Positions 1-12,200 of a stretch of 64,000 bases of DNA are shown here, piece by piece; the first letter of the stretch is position 1, and each line of letters begins with the position of its first letter. Below the pieces are notes generated by a model that was not told the origin of the DNA, did no database searches, and saw nothing but the letters and a program-made list of their open reading frames with translations. Source of the DNA: Dendrophyllia cribrosa (taxonomy: Eukaryota; Cnidaria; Anthozoa; Scleractinia; Dendrophylliidae); assembly GCA_024195265.1 (NCBI GenBank), contig JAJLRJ010000004.1, forward strand, positions 36,551,030-36,615,029, written 5' to 3'. The translations under genes were made by a program, and so were the position numbers.

Positions 1-103
1 TTTAAATACCAGCTTAAATAAGGCACCATGATCATACTTTGTAAAGCAGTCAAAAATCACTGGTCGATCTGAATCAACAGTTCCGTGATCGATAAGAACA
101 CCC

Positions 104-1730
104 TTACTCACCACTGCTAAATGGGGTTCCTTTACGACCAAGGGTAATTTTATAGGTATGACCGCAGCTTGTACAGCACGGTAAAGCTTTTTCCTCCTTC
201 TTGGGAATATACCAACATCGGATGCACCGAATCCTGTATTTTTTGTACCTGATTCCGCAGGCGTTGCACAAATGTGTGCCATCTTCAGCATCGCGCCACA
301 AAGGGGTTTTGAAAGTTCCACACGACGCACATTCCTTCTCGACTTGAATAGGCGTCATCATCCCCAAATCCACATCGGTCGGGCTTCCATCGTTGAATTC
401 CGACTCTGGGGAGCTTTGGAGCTTGAGTATGGTCGGATTCAGCCCCGGTGAAGCAAGCCTTCGTCTTGACGTCTTGGAAGACTCGACCTCTGCGTTTAAA
501 CAGCGGCGTTTCTTCTTAGAAGTAAAGCAACAATCGATCACCAGTTGCGCTTCGGAGCGGGTTTTCAGCCCGTGCTTTTCTTTCTTAAGCTTCGTTTTCA
601 TTCGCAAAGTGACTCCTTTGAAACTTGGATCGCAGGGATTGACACTTTTCACGGGCTTGAGGGGTTTACGAGGACTCACTCTCTTAGCTAGATCCTTCTT
701 TATAGGCGTCTTTAGCAACACTGTTTTGCCTTCATCGAAAACGTCAATGGATGTTTGGCTTGATCCTGTACTGTCATCACCGCTGTTGAAGGTACAAAAC
801 AAGTACATTTGTACTTGTTGCATGAACCAAAATCAACGGATTTACAACTACAATCTTGAAGGATATAATGACGACAACGCAATATATTAGGTGAAAGTCA
901 CGTTTTGAGCTTAATTCGTTTCAAACTGATTGACAACAACAAATTCAATTACATCGGACAGCAAAATAAACAAAAACTTTCCAGGTAAGATACCGAAATA
1001 TATAGACAAGGTGAAGCAAACGGAAAGCTGTTTTTTCCATCACTTAAACATATGATCATCATTCCAGCAAGTTTGCAATTATGTTTCATTGTCATGAGAA
1101 GAAAAGAATGCTTCGTGCCGATGCTGGATGCTTTCAAATGCAAATCGTCATAATGGTTCCAATTTGGTCTTCTCGAGGGAAATGAAAAGTTCTCGCCAGA
1201 AAATATTTCCACCTCGTGTTGATTTTGCTGGATGTTTATGTTTTATCTTTCCACTACAGAGAACAGACTAGAAATTATACCCTCGACCCTATTCTCTTTT
1301 AAGAAAGGAAAGCAACTGGAAAGAAAATCCAAGAAAATTTGGGGGCCATTTGCAAATTCTAAGCTTAGCTTGGGTGTCGAAATACACATGTTTTCTCCAG
1401 AACACAGCTGGTTACATAACAAACTAGCAACATTTCTAGCAGTCCTAAGGGTGTAATTTCCAAGTAATAAAGTTGAAAACAAATATCTTACCTTGAAAAA
1501 GGAAATGCAGTGTTCGAAAATATGTCATCATCGTGGGATGCACTTGTGGAATCTGAAGAAAAGCTATTCGCCTCGCGGCCACGATTCTTTTCCTCGTTCA
1601 TTAGCGAAATGGGATCATACGTTGCTCCACTCATGTTGGGAAAAAATCCCTCGTACCTACGAAGATCAGCCATGGATTTGGGAACGCTGTTCGATGGATA
1701 AATCAGATGTTTTTCGAAAAAAGAAGCCAT
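104..1730 (-). CDS. ZGLP1: GATA-like zinc finger protein, ZGLP1-type (two exons, possibly partial)
   Basis: Predicted nuclear DNA-binding protein. In mammals ZGLP1 drives germ-cell (oogenic) differentiation; that role is only inferred here. Exon 1 is 1492-1730 (ATG at 1730; MASFFEKHL..., about 79 codons) and ends in a good donor, AAG|GTAAGA. Exon 2 starts at 782 after an acceptor reading ttcaacag. The phase (2 nt + 1 nt) joins in frame. Exon 2 has a GATA finger C-x2-C-x17-C-x2-C (CASC ... CNACGIRYKKY), then a second cysteine pair group (CIRCW ... CCTSCG), an arrangement I remember from vertebrate ZGLP1. The N-terminal half is basic and low in complexity. The 3' end is ambiguous. Reading through gives TAA at 104-106 (305 aa), but a strong donor, GTGAGTAAG, lies at 111-103, so the exon may end at 112 and the gene may continue beyond the window. 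Confidence 0.8.
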
Positions 1731-1883
1731 GTTTCTCAGCAGAGTTGCTGTTCGTACACAAGATCGCAGTGAACTGCAGACCGACGTGCAGCGAAACAAG
1801 TTTGAGTTCCGCGCCAGACAACTCTCAACCAATCAGATTGCAGCAATGTGGCGAGCTCTCGAGTGCACGGCGGCTCGCCGACA

Positions 1884-2349
1884 ATTTTCCCTCCTCTTTT
1901 TCACAAGCTATTCAAGGCAAAACGCTTCAAGCTTGTAAACAACGCGCTCTTTTAGGCTTTTTCTCGTACATGTTTGCTGTGATGTATTAACCTTGTGTCG
2001 AAAGCCATTAACTCCGCGATATAAAGAAACTGGCAATTATTTGTCAGTACAGACTCGAAGTTTCCCTTCACAACCGAGCCCCCGACGCAATAGTTTTAAA
2101 CCCACACGGGGGGTGGGCTAAGGACAATTTTCCCTCCTCTTTTTCACAAGCTATTCAGGCAAAACACTTCAAGTTTGTAAACAACGTGCTCTTTTTGTTT
2201 TTTACTCGTACAAGTTTGAAGTGTATTCATCTTGTGTTGAAAATTACACAAGAAAAATAATTAGCAATAAAGATTTCCTGTCACAGCCTTGCCTGACTAT
2301 CCCCAACGAAATAGTTTTAAACCCGCGTGGGGGTGGGGGGTGGGCTAAG
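1884..2349. repeat. Two-copy tandem duplication, about 240 bp unit
   Basis: The block beginning TTTTCCCTCCTCTTTTTCAC at 1884 recurs at 2128. Both copies continue through the same GTAAACAACGYGCTCTTTT stretch and end in ATAGTTTTAAACCC followed by a G-rich GGGTGGGCTAAG. The copies differ by scattered substitutions and small gaps. The unit lies just upstream of the ZGLP1-like gene, so it may include its promoter flank. No coding potential was seen. Confidence 0.75.
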
Positions 2350-3405
2350 TGGAGCAAGACAAAAAAGGCCCTTCGATCAGTGCATGAAGTCCGGGCAAAG
2401 CTAACTGTTTTTCTTTTTTCCTCATGTGCTTTATTTTGTCTTCTTCCCCTTTCTTTTTACCTTGTTGGCAAGATCACTTTTTCTAGTTTTGATTAATTCA
2501 CTTTTCCAGACACTTTCTCCCTTCGATCCCACGCATAGTTTTTTTTAAAGCACTTTGTATTTTAAACCTTCAAAACATTTATTCCAGAATATATACAGTC
2601 GTCGCCACAGGTGTGATATACTGGGGCTTAAATGTATGCATTGTTTAACAAGTGATCTGAATGTTCACGTCCTATACTAAGCAAATTTTTAAGCATCATG
2701 AACTCTTACACGAATTTTAGAAGTCCAAGGAACAGCTTCATTCTTTTTAATCATCTCCATTAAATTTATTTTAACTTTGACATAGTATGTCTTTCTGTAA
2801 TTTGGGATGAAATCTGATAGACGCTGATAAACAACTCCCAAAAGTATTTATTGTTCCGAGAGAGAAAAAAGAGAAAGAAGAGTTGGCAACTCCACTTCTC
2901 GCTTTTCCACCCCTCCCAAGGCTCGTTTTTCAGCCGTTTGAGTCCTCTTTTCAGTTCCTCGATTTTCAGCTGTTTGAGGGAGTATGGTTTTCGGTTCCTC
3001 CTCCCAACTCAGCCGTTTGAGTGAGTCGGGTTCGGCAGTTCCTCCTGGAGCCTAACCCCTCCCCACCTATTCTTTTTTTTTTGTCCTTTGCCCGTTCCCT
3101 CTCCCCGGAACCCAGCAGACAAGGCTATATTGTTCCGTCAGTTATCAGGCGGGAATAAGGTAGGGGGCTCCCTCTTCTTATTTTGTAAAAAAAAAAAAAA
3201 CAGGGGCCCAAACAACCGATTTTTTTTAGTCACCACTGGCATTCTCACTCCACGGGCCTCCATTTTTTACCCCCACCCCCGCCCCTTATGATAGATCTTT
3301 GACCTCTCCATGACTTGGAGCACGCAGTAGATTTTGAAGCACACGAGCTGTCACGTTATCCTCGCGATCGAGTGGCTAAAAAATTTTTTTTTTCGATTTG
3401 TAATT
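2350..3405. other. Intergenic, no gene seen
   Basis: AT-rich spacer with homopolymer runs (a T run near 3067, an A run near 3187) and a weak internal repeat around 2930-3050 in which TCAGCYGTTTGAG recurs three times. Reading frames here are short and show no recognisable protein. Confidence 0.6.
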
Positions 3406-3463
3406 TGCACTGGTGTTACACTTTTTGCACCGGTGTTACACGTTTTGCACTGGTGTTACACTT
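3406..3463. repeat. Short tandem repeat, about 20 bp x 3
   Basis: Three consecutive copies of TTGCACTGGTGTTACACTTT, with one or two changes per copy. This looks like local slippage or duplication. Confidence 0.8.
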
Positions 3464-3724
3464 TAACTGCACTGCTCTTAGCCAATCAGAATCGAGTAAT
3501 TTTTTCATGTTTATTATTAGGGTTGTTACTGGACCATGTTTACCAAATATGTCATCCCCATTCCCTACAAACAAACAAAGCACGTTGCCGTAGGGAGTCT
3601 TACATGATGCGTCATCTGAGATGCACTAAACACGACCCCCGCCCCCCTCCCCCCCTTTCCCCCCGCACGTCCATTTCAAAGCCCTAGGGACCTACATTAT
3701 ATCAGTGTATGCGTGATGTGACTT

Positions 3725-4815
3725 TCCTCCTTCACTAATCAGAACGGTTTTCAGAACTCTGGCCAATCAAAATGGAGGCAGACAATTAAATGAACCAATC
3801 AGAACAAGCAAATACATAGCGCAGCATTATCGTCCCCAGAGCCCGCGATCCTGGGGACGAGAATGATAGCGCAAGAAAACGTGTGCGCATGTCTTATCAA
3901 ATAAAGTATGTATCTATGTGTGCTGTATGTAAGTATGCAAGAGAACTTGGCGCTAATCACAAAGCGTCGCAATGCAAAAACCAAAGTATTCTTGGAATTA
4001 CTTTCGACACTCAATCGAAAATCGCTCGACAAGGGAGAGAACAAACAAGCGGAGATATAAAGCCTTTCACATAATTAATCATTACTTTTATTTGATATTT
4101 AGTTACATCCATTACTCAGCTAGGTAAAACTTCTATGAAGAGAACGAAATAAATTACTACTCTGATGAATGGTTACTAAACCAAAGTAATCACTCTGGCC
4201 GGTCACAACAGATGCTCAAAATCAAATCAACAATTAAGAACTTGAAAAAAAAAAAAATACAAGTAGCGGCCAGCGCCAAACGCGGGAAAACAAGTGCGAG
4301 CAAGTTACAGCTACAGTTTTACTTTATATTTTTTTTATAATTTTGACGTGTTTTTTTTTTTTTTGGACCAACCACAACGGGTAGAAATGCAAAAACAAAG
4401 CAAACATGAATTACTTTCAACTGAAAAGCAGTCCAAGCAGAAATTACGAAATATTCACAAATTTAATATGCTAGAAAGCAATTCTTTGAGGCGGGGGATG
4501 GTTAAGCCATCAGGTCAAGTCAAAAGAACAGGGACGTGTTAGTGGGGGGGCGGGGTAATTTCAAGCATAACAATAGACATTATAAAGAAACCCCCCAAAG
4601 GGTTGCACCTTTGGCGCTCGCTTTCAAGGCCCCCCCCCCCCCCAAATTGAAAATACGCTCCGCCGTCCCTGAAGAAAGAATGTGTAACACGATTTATAAT
4701 TACACTGAAAGCATATTTACATTGTGTCTACACTGGTGTGCAATCGCACCTGGGTGGAAACCAAAGCAATTGCAAAATTAGTTTCAACACTCAATTGGAA
4801 ATCGCTCTATCAAAT
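3725..4815 (+). repeat. Dispersed repeat (AACCAAAGTAATCAC family), two or three degraded copies
   Basis: The segments 3741-4031, 4169-4425 and 4760-4811 share an ordered set of words with the fuller copy at 37368-37614: AACCAAAGTAATCACTCTG, a CCAATCACAAC box, GGCGCCAAGCGCGGGAAAA, and AATTACTTTCGACACTCAAT. The first copy is interrupted at 3829-3862 by a small hairpin (CGTCCCCAG/CTGGGGACG) of the CCTCGTCCCCAGGG palindrome group. A poly-C run lies near 4631-4644. No terminal inverted repeats or coding potential were recognised. Confidence 0.6.
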
Positions 4816-4990
4816 AACAATGGCAAATAAAAATTATTTAAGCTTTGATGAAAAGTAACAATATTGATAAATTTGTGGTGAAAATAACACTGGAAATTGC
4901 TTATTTCTTGAATTAATGTTTCTTACTTTTATACCTGGGGCCTGGTTTCGGAAAGTACATGTACAATAAAGTTAACCCAGGGTTAACACC

Positions 4991-5234
4991 TAGGGCCGGG
5001 TTGTTCAAAGCATGATTAAGCTAACCCAGGATTAGTGTCAATTTTGAATCCAGTACAATAACTCAACAACTGAAAATTTTCCAAAGATATCTGCCCTTCG
5101 GTTTTGACTTAAACTTGTCTTCACTACTAGCTATAAATGACCTTTTGAAAACATTTTTTTAACAAAGAAATGAAATCCTCGGTTAACTTTTAATCCGGGA
5201 TTAACGTTAATCAGCTTTGGAACAACCGGGCCCT
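4991..5234. mobile_element. MITE, CCCGGTTGTTC family
   Basis: The left end, GGGCCGGGTTGTTCAAAGC, is matched by the reverse complement of the right end, GCTTTGGAACAACCGGGCCC. The interior has subterminal matches (TTAATCCGGGATTAA against AACCCAGGATTAG). A related, larger element is at 38713-39034 and a fragment lies near 17690, so this is a dispersed non-autonomous DNA transposon. No ORF. Confidence 0.75.
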
Positions 5235-5438
5235 GAGCGTTTGCACGTGACAACACGGCAGCCATATTGGTGTCCCAAAACAATGAAATGGCGGTCATAT
5301 TGGTGTCCTAAACGAATCCTATGGGACTTTAGCTCTATTCTTATTCAAACATTTCCTATTGTTTTAGCACTCCAATATAGCCGCCGGTCACGTGAGTGGA
5401 AACACTCTATACCAACTTCAAACCTACTCAAAAACAGT

Positions 5439-5638
5439 TTAACCCTTTCACTCCCAAGAGTGCCAGACATCAAAATTCAAGAAAAATCCCAAATTTCATT
5501 TTGTAAAATATTGAAAAACAAATGGTACCATGCAAAAGGATTGCTGAAGAGGTTTCATTTGAATGGTCACACCATAGGTTTTCGTCCACAGAATCAAAAG
5601 TTAGAATTACACTACATGTCTCCATGTGAAAGGGTTAA
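5439..5638. mobile_element. MITE, ACTCCCAAGAGTG family, copy 1
   Basis: The termini TTAACCCTTTCAC and GTGAAAGGGTTAA are inverted repeats. The interior is shared with 35129-35343 (same orientation) and with 18244-18395 (opposite orientation), including CTCCCAAGAGTGCCA and TTTCATTTGAATGGTCACAC. TTAA-like ends suggest a piggyBac- or Kolobok-type target preference, which is inference. Confidence 0.75.
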
Positions 5639-6246
5639 GAGATACGGTAGGTAGAAAAACGTATGTGACAATTTTGACCAAAACAACAACAACAACTCAA
5701 AATTGGTTAAAAATCGTTGAGATTTTGCATGTGGGTTCATGTCCATAAAGTTATTTAAAAAAAGATTGATCCCTACTTTCTTTCTGAAGATTACATATTT
5801 TGACCACTGTTTTGATACGATGTCCTGGAAATGCTAATCATTGCAGCTGTAAAATTATTCTAAATTTAGTCCTCAGACAAAAAACAAAATTTATACAGAT
5901 CAACGATAATTTTACTTTTCATGTAAATATTTGACAAAGACAACACTTTGCAGTAAAACATTTTGAAACAAGAGAAAACTTCAGGTCTGAGACTAGTGTT
6001 AAGAGCATTTCGAACATCTGAGGACACCAGGCACTCAGTCTATACATATTTACATTAAAATTACTCAACATAATAATGAAAGAAACAAAACACTTTTCAC
6101 AACATGTGCATCTAATTCTGCTTTTCATTCCTTTCCACTCTCCCACCTCCTCCGTCCAATCCCATTGACTATTGTAAATTGATATTGCCAGAACATTTCC
6201 TGTTTCTGAAGGAACGGCTCAGACAATCCTCTTGGAAAAAAAATTA
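5639..6246. other. Spacer downstream of MEAF6, no gene seen
   Basis: AT-rich sequence between the MITE and the MEAF6 stop codon. It should contain the MEAF6 3' UTR (minus strand), but I could not identify a clear AATAAA signal close to the stop. Reading frames here look random. Confidence 0.5.
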
Positions 6247-9200
6247 TTAATCTTCATGCTCATCCTGAAACCAAAGAAAACCAAGTTATTAACAACTTTA
6301 GAATGTATTTTAATTACAAAAAACATTTAATTATTCTCTTTTATGCTACAGTGCTTTTATGGTATCTAATATTAACTGTGTTTGTTTATAGACGGTACCT
6401 CTCCAAAGCTTGGTTCTCTTGACCTGTGACCAGCTTTCTTCACTCTTAATTCAATCCTACAAATGAGAACCAACACAACAAATGATAAACAAACTGATTG
6501 ATAACTTCACTTTTTCTATTAAAAAAAATATAAAACTTTCATTAGCGCAACAATAAATAAATAAATAAATAATTTACCTGTGTCTTTTATGCTTTCTTTT
6601 CTTATGGGCTCCTAAAAATAATAAAAAATATATTTCTATGTAAACGTATTTATAAAATAAGCCAGATACTATAGATGCTCTGATTGGTTAAAAACCATTT
6701 ACCATTATAGAAAATTAATTTGAGTTATTGTTCTTTCCCAATTTCCAAAAGTTTTGGTAAATCTCATGGACATTTGGGAGACCTCAAAATAGTTGTTGAA
6801 TCACAAGTCTGCTATGACTGTTCATCTAGCTAGCAGTCAAACTCTCCCCCCCCCCCCCCCCCCCCGTTTAAAACACTGCAACTTAAAGCACCCTACCTTT
6901 GTGAACACGTCCCATATGACCATGTTGGTGGTGAATTGGATCCGAGTGAGTAGGTTCCTCTGAAAAGGTAATCAAATTTAGGAATTGTAAAATGTTGGGT
7001 GGGAAGAATGTTAAACAAGTAAAATGCCCCCCTCATATTGCCAACCCCTCCCCCCCCCCCCCCCCCCCCCCCCAAAGGCTTAACACTAATAGCTGCATAA
7101 ATATTGCAACTTACTCTTTTCAGGAAGTGGTTCAGTGAGTCCACCACCTGCAGCTATGGCCTAAACACAACAAAAACACAAGAACAGAATACCAACATTA
7201 GAGCAAACAGTCCCCTGAGAGTTCCATATGGCACATAATCACACAACATTTAATACCTGGTCAATTTTAGTGTATTTTGGCCCCTAAAATGGTCTTAGAA
7301 AGATCTACCCATTGAACACAAAATCATATCCCTAAAACTTTTCAATGTTTTTTTTCTTAATTCATATTTGCTCTAAGACAGAACTAATAATGTAAGTAAA
7401 TTTGTAATTTTATTGAAAAACTTCGAAAAGATGTTCTTGAGTGTTTAAAAATTTACTAAAAAACAGTTATTCTTCTCAGACTTGATATGAGATGATCAAT
7501 AACCAACTCGGTGCATTTAGCGCTACATGTCTCGTTGGCTATGTATATCAGCTCATATCTGTTAATATATTATTCTACTCACTGAGAGCTGCAAAATGGG
7601 GTATAGTTTGCAGGCATACCTAGCATGTAACAAGATTAGGACTTTATTTTCATCTTTTAAACCTATTTTTATCAAAGCCATAACTTTCTCCATTTAAAAT
7701 AGCAAAAGTTATGAATTTTACTCATCAAAACCTTTCAAATGGTATATCATACATGGACATAGAACTTGTATTTACCAGTTTGGAAAAAGGGGGGTTTGCC
7801 TCAGGGCTTAAAGGGTTAAATACCTAAGCCTAAAATTGGTGGTCATGTTTGTGTTGACAGTGTCAAAAGAGGAAGCTACTTGGGTTCAAATAAACCTCAA
7901 CATCTGCCAACTGTCCCTTCTAATCAAACTACTGAGATGTTCAATTGAAGGGCCGAGAGCATAACCAACCTATGATGAATTTTAGGCCTTTTTTATTTTT
8001 TCTCGCTCAGATTTGTCCATTTTTGGCATGTGCACTTCACGTTAGTTGCAAAACATTGTTCAGAATTTTTTTCTGTTTTTTTCGTCGTTTTCGAGAAATA
8101 CAGTATGCAAAAAAAAAACCAAAGGCTCCTATTGTACGCAATATTGCGGTAAGCTTATGTTTTCACACTGACACAGCCAGCAAAAACTCACTTCGAGTTG
8201 CCCAAAGCTGTATTTCAAGTGCCCAACCACGCACAGCAGACCCAAGTGCCACTATCGCAAAGCATGTCAGGAAATCCTACGGCAAAACCAAAATGGAACT
8301 TCCCGCCCGAAAGTTAGAACAAAATACTATAAGTCTGAAAGCAATTCGGATATCGGGCATTTTGACCACAGCACTGGATGGGAAATGGCCCACAACTCAC
8401 AATGCTGCACCGTTTCTGATACGAAGTGATTCCAGACTTTCCTGCCGGCTCGTCTTGTCCACCTTGAGCACTAAATGGCGCTTCAGACACAAGGTACAAC
8501 AAGAAACACGACTCGTTTCTTTGAGAGGTGCTAGAGACTTAAGGATTTCTGAACTTAATGATATCTTTCAATCACCGGACGGGCCTTATACACGTTGGCT
8601 CATACAACTGTACACACGCTACAGCCAAAGTGTTACCGTAGTGAGCTCATGATAGATAAGCGAGCCAGGCGTGCATAAATAAAGGTATTTTCGTTCAGGT
8701 TGTTGGCACTGGTCAGGAGTATTGCGGTTACATATTCTTACGGCCAATCTGCTTTGAAATGACGTCGAAATTGCACTCTGAATGTACAGTCAAAGCACTG
8801 GAGGGCCAGAACTCTGCTTTTTTCAGGTGAAATTAGTCAAATTCCTTAGGGTAAGTGCAAATTCGACAAGGGTTTGTGATATTATTGGCTGTATGATAAA
8901 ATGCGGCAAATCTGAGTGAGAAAAAATAAAAAAGGTCTTAAATTCAACATAGGCTGGTTATCCTCTTAGCAGGGATTCTGACAGGGTGCGGGAAAAAAAC
9001 TAAAATTGTGCGGGAGTTTTGGGGCAAATTGTGCGGTAAATAACTTCGATTGTGCGGGAAATTGTGCGGGATTGCGCAATCCTGTGACCAACCAAATATT
9101 CAATCTCCAGTGTTCTAGCCAGGCCAGAAAAATATGACAAGGAGGAAATTCTGCATAAATGAAAAATACAAATAGATGTTTTACTTTGGGGATCAAAATG

Positions 9201-12200
9201 TACCCAGCAATCGCCAATTTGCGGCTGTTTTTCTTCACCAAAGTTTATTTGTCTCAACAAAACCACATTGCGTGACACGATGAACTCGATCGGGTATTTA
9301 AAAACCGAAATACCACCTCAAAATAAAATGTTTCCGATCTGAGCGAGTTCCTTTATTAAAAATCCGTACATTTTATGTAGTGTGAATAATTTCCATTAAA
9401 GGTTCACACAATTTCTTCGAAAGTTTGCCGCAAAAACAGAACCTCGAGATGTATGCAAATCGCGTGCTAAATGTAATTTGATAGCATGTTTGTTTTGCAT
9501 TTTCCTGAATGAAAACGTCTTTCACTTGATTGAAAAAATCAAATCCAGTATTCTGATCAGAACTTAATAATTTTCTCCTATCAATCCGAAGTTCCAGCGC
9601 TTTAATAGTTTGTTTGTCAATTCGCAAACTTGATCAGTTCTTTGCGAAATTAATTCAGACAGAGTGACATTTCATTTCGGCGCGACGGTACATTTCTTCG
9701 GTGTTTCTTCTTCGGTCCCCAACATATTAAACTGAAAGAGGAAGCGAAAGCGCTTGATAAAATATCGACAGGCTGCTAAGAAAAACGACATAATGTCTGG
9801 AAAACGACAACTAAAAACCTACGCGAAAAATTCGGTAGGAAGTCGGATAGAAGTAAAACTGAGACTAGTTCCCAGGACGGCGAAGAGAACGCCTTGTTGT
9901 TTTTATCTCGATCGCTCGAGCTGTTCGAGGAAAGCGAGGGATTTCTCGATTGTTTGGAAGGAAAATGGGCTGAAAATAGCCTAAAACGTTTCTCGAAATC
10001 TTGGTAATCAATAGAAATACCTGATTTAATTAAAATTTTAAGCAAATATTTCAGTATTGTGCGGGATTGTGCGGATTTTTAGAAATTGTGCGGAATTGTG
10101 AGGGATTGACCGAATTGTGCGGTCCCGCACCCGCGCACCCTGTCAGAATCCCTGTCTTAGCCCTTCGACAATTTGTTCACCTGTGGTGAACCAATGATAT
10201 GATACAAGTTTGCATTCAAAAAAGTGAACAATGTAATATATAAATTTTATTGACCATTCTAAAGACCAGTGTTTTGATTTTCTATACTTTTTTTTCCAAA
10301 CTTTAGTTGCAAAACTCAGGGTCAAGCTTATCTGTGAGTGCAGCTTACAGTAACTCCCGGCATTTTATAATAACTGATGTATCTCACTGATGATTTTCTA
10401 CAACATTGCCAGGGATGTAAAATATAATAATAGGCAAAAGGCGGAAAAAATAACTGCCTGAAGACTGAGTTTTCTTGATTTTTTCCGCCTGAAAAACTGT
10501 GTCTGCTTAACTCTTCCTCTTTTTTTTTACCAAAATTTTCTGCCTGTGATGAACAAAAGTCCACCTGTTGGATATCTTAGCTACATCCCTGATGGCAGGC
10601 TACTGCCAGCATTGACTTTATACACCTTATTCTGTGTTTTGGCAGAAAATAGGTGTGAATATTTTACAAGTTATGTATATGTTAAAAACGCAAGCAATGA
10701 TTAAAATGGCTGTGTGTATTATCTGTCAAAACACCAAATAAGGAATTAATTATTCCACTGCATATTTTTTACCAGCATCTCTAGTCTTTCTTTATCTTGA
10801 GTACATTGCAACTTCTTCAGTCTCTGTAAGGCATGGATTTTACAGTGTACAGGCTGTAACAAGCTTGCATATTTTGCATGTTCTCTTGTCCTTATATGGT
10901 AAAATGATGCAAGGGTGGGAAAATACAGATACTTACAGCGTGTGATGTAATGGATGATTTTGAGAACAGCCTCTCAGCATCTTTAAATTTTCTGTTTCTT
11001 CTTTCAACTTTTGTGTTTGTAGTTCTGTGAAAAATAAAATAAGCAGGCCTTGTTTTGACAATTCAGCTCTCTGTTGTCAAAATGATGATAGACATGGATG
11101 ACTGTGATATCATTCACAACATATATATGTACAGTAACATCTTATGTGTTTTTTTTTTTGTGTGTGAAATGTTTAAAATAATAATAAAAATGATATTCAT
11201 GAATTTCTGTATACATCTGACTAATATGATTAAAATGGAAAAATAATTCACTGGTATACATACACTTGTATTGTAACTATTGTAAACATAATAAATAAGG
11301 CTGTGTTAGAGTTTTTTAGGTATCTGGTACTAACAGTTCTTCACAAAACCATTGATTCCATAAAGCCTCAACAATTTTTTAATAGTCATCATACATGTAT
11401 GATGTTTAATTCTTTTAAGGAAAACAGTCAGTTTGACTAACTTATTTGTCAAAAGTCTGTCCCATCCTCTGATAATGTTTCCATAAAGCTGCGTGTCCTC
11501 TAAATAGCTTCCTTCAAAAGCGTATATCTGCCGTTCCAGGTTCGCCAGACTTTCCTAACAATGAACAGAGAATCAATGAAAACAAAAGAACTGACATGTA
11601 TAACTTCAAGGTCATTCAATTAAAAATATTTTAGTCAACAAATATATTTGATTCATACTTTAGCTATGTTATAAAAATTATGTTTCCCATATTACAAATG
11701 ACAAGAAACTTAGTGGTCACGAAATTTGTTTCAGAGATGTGATGTGCATAAAAGTAATGTAGGTACCCTAAATTTAAAATCACCCTGGCTCGTAATTCTA
11801 CAGTGTACATGGCCCAACGGTTTTACAGTAGTGTAACAGAATAGAATAGAATAGATAAAATATTTATACATGGTATTTCCATCAGCTTATTTATCATAAT
11901 CAGCTAGCTGCCTATCTTCCTAACTACAAATTAATAAGAGGTACAACATATAAAAAATAAAAACTGCTTTTTATGGAGGCCGTGTTCAAAACTATACTTA
12001 AAACTTTACTTAAAAACTGTGGCAACTTAATTTTGTCTTAAAATCGCTTAAGAAAGTCGCTTGTCTTAATTCAGTGGGTAAGCTGTACCACAACTGAGCT
12101 CTGCTGTACAAAAAACTTCTCTTCACATAATCAGTGTGTGAGGTTGTGGAAAAACTAGTTTGTTTTTGGTATTCCTAAAACGATAAGCATTTGCGTTGTC

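Noticed and set aside
393..890. 165-codon plus-strand frame
   Set aside because: Antisense to exon 2 of the ZGLP1-like gene, whose zinc finger is unmistakable.
1493..1990. 165-codon plus-strand frame
   Set aside because: Antisense to ZGLP1-like exon 1 and reads into the tandem duplication; no domain.
7945..8652. 235-codon frame, one of the longest outside known genes
   Set aside because: It crosses the left terminus of a TIR element, has no recognisable domain, and its composition (Phe/Leu runs from T tracts, then Ser/Arg/Thr) looks random.
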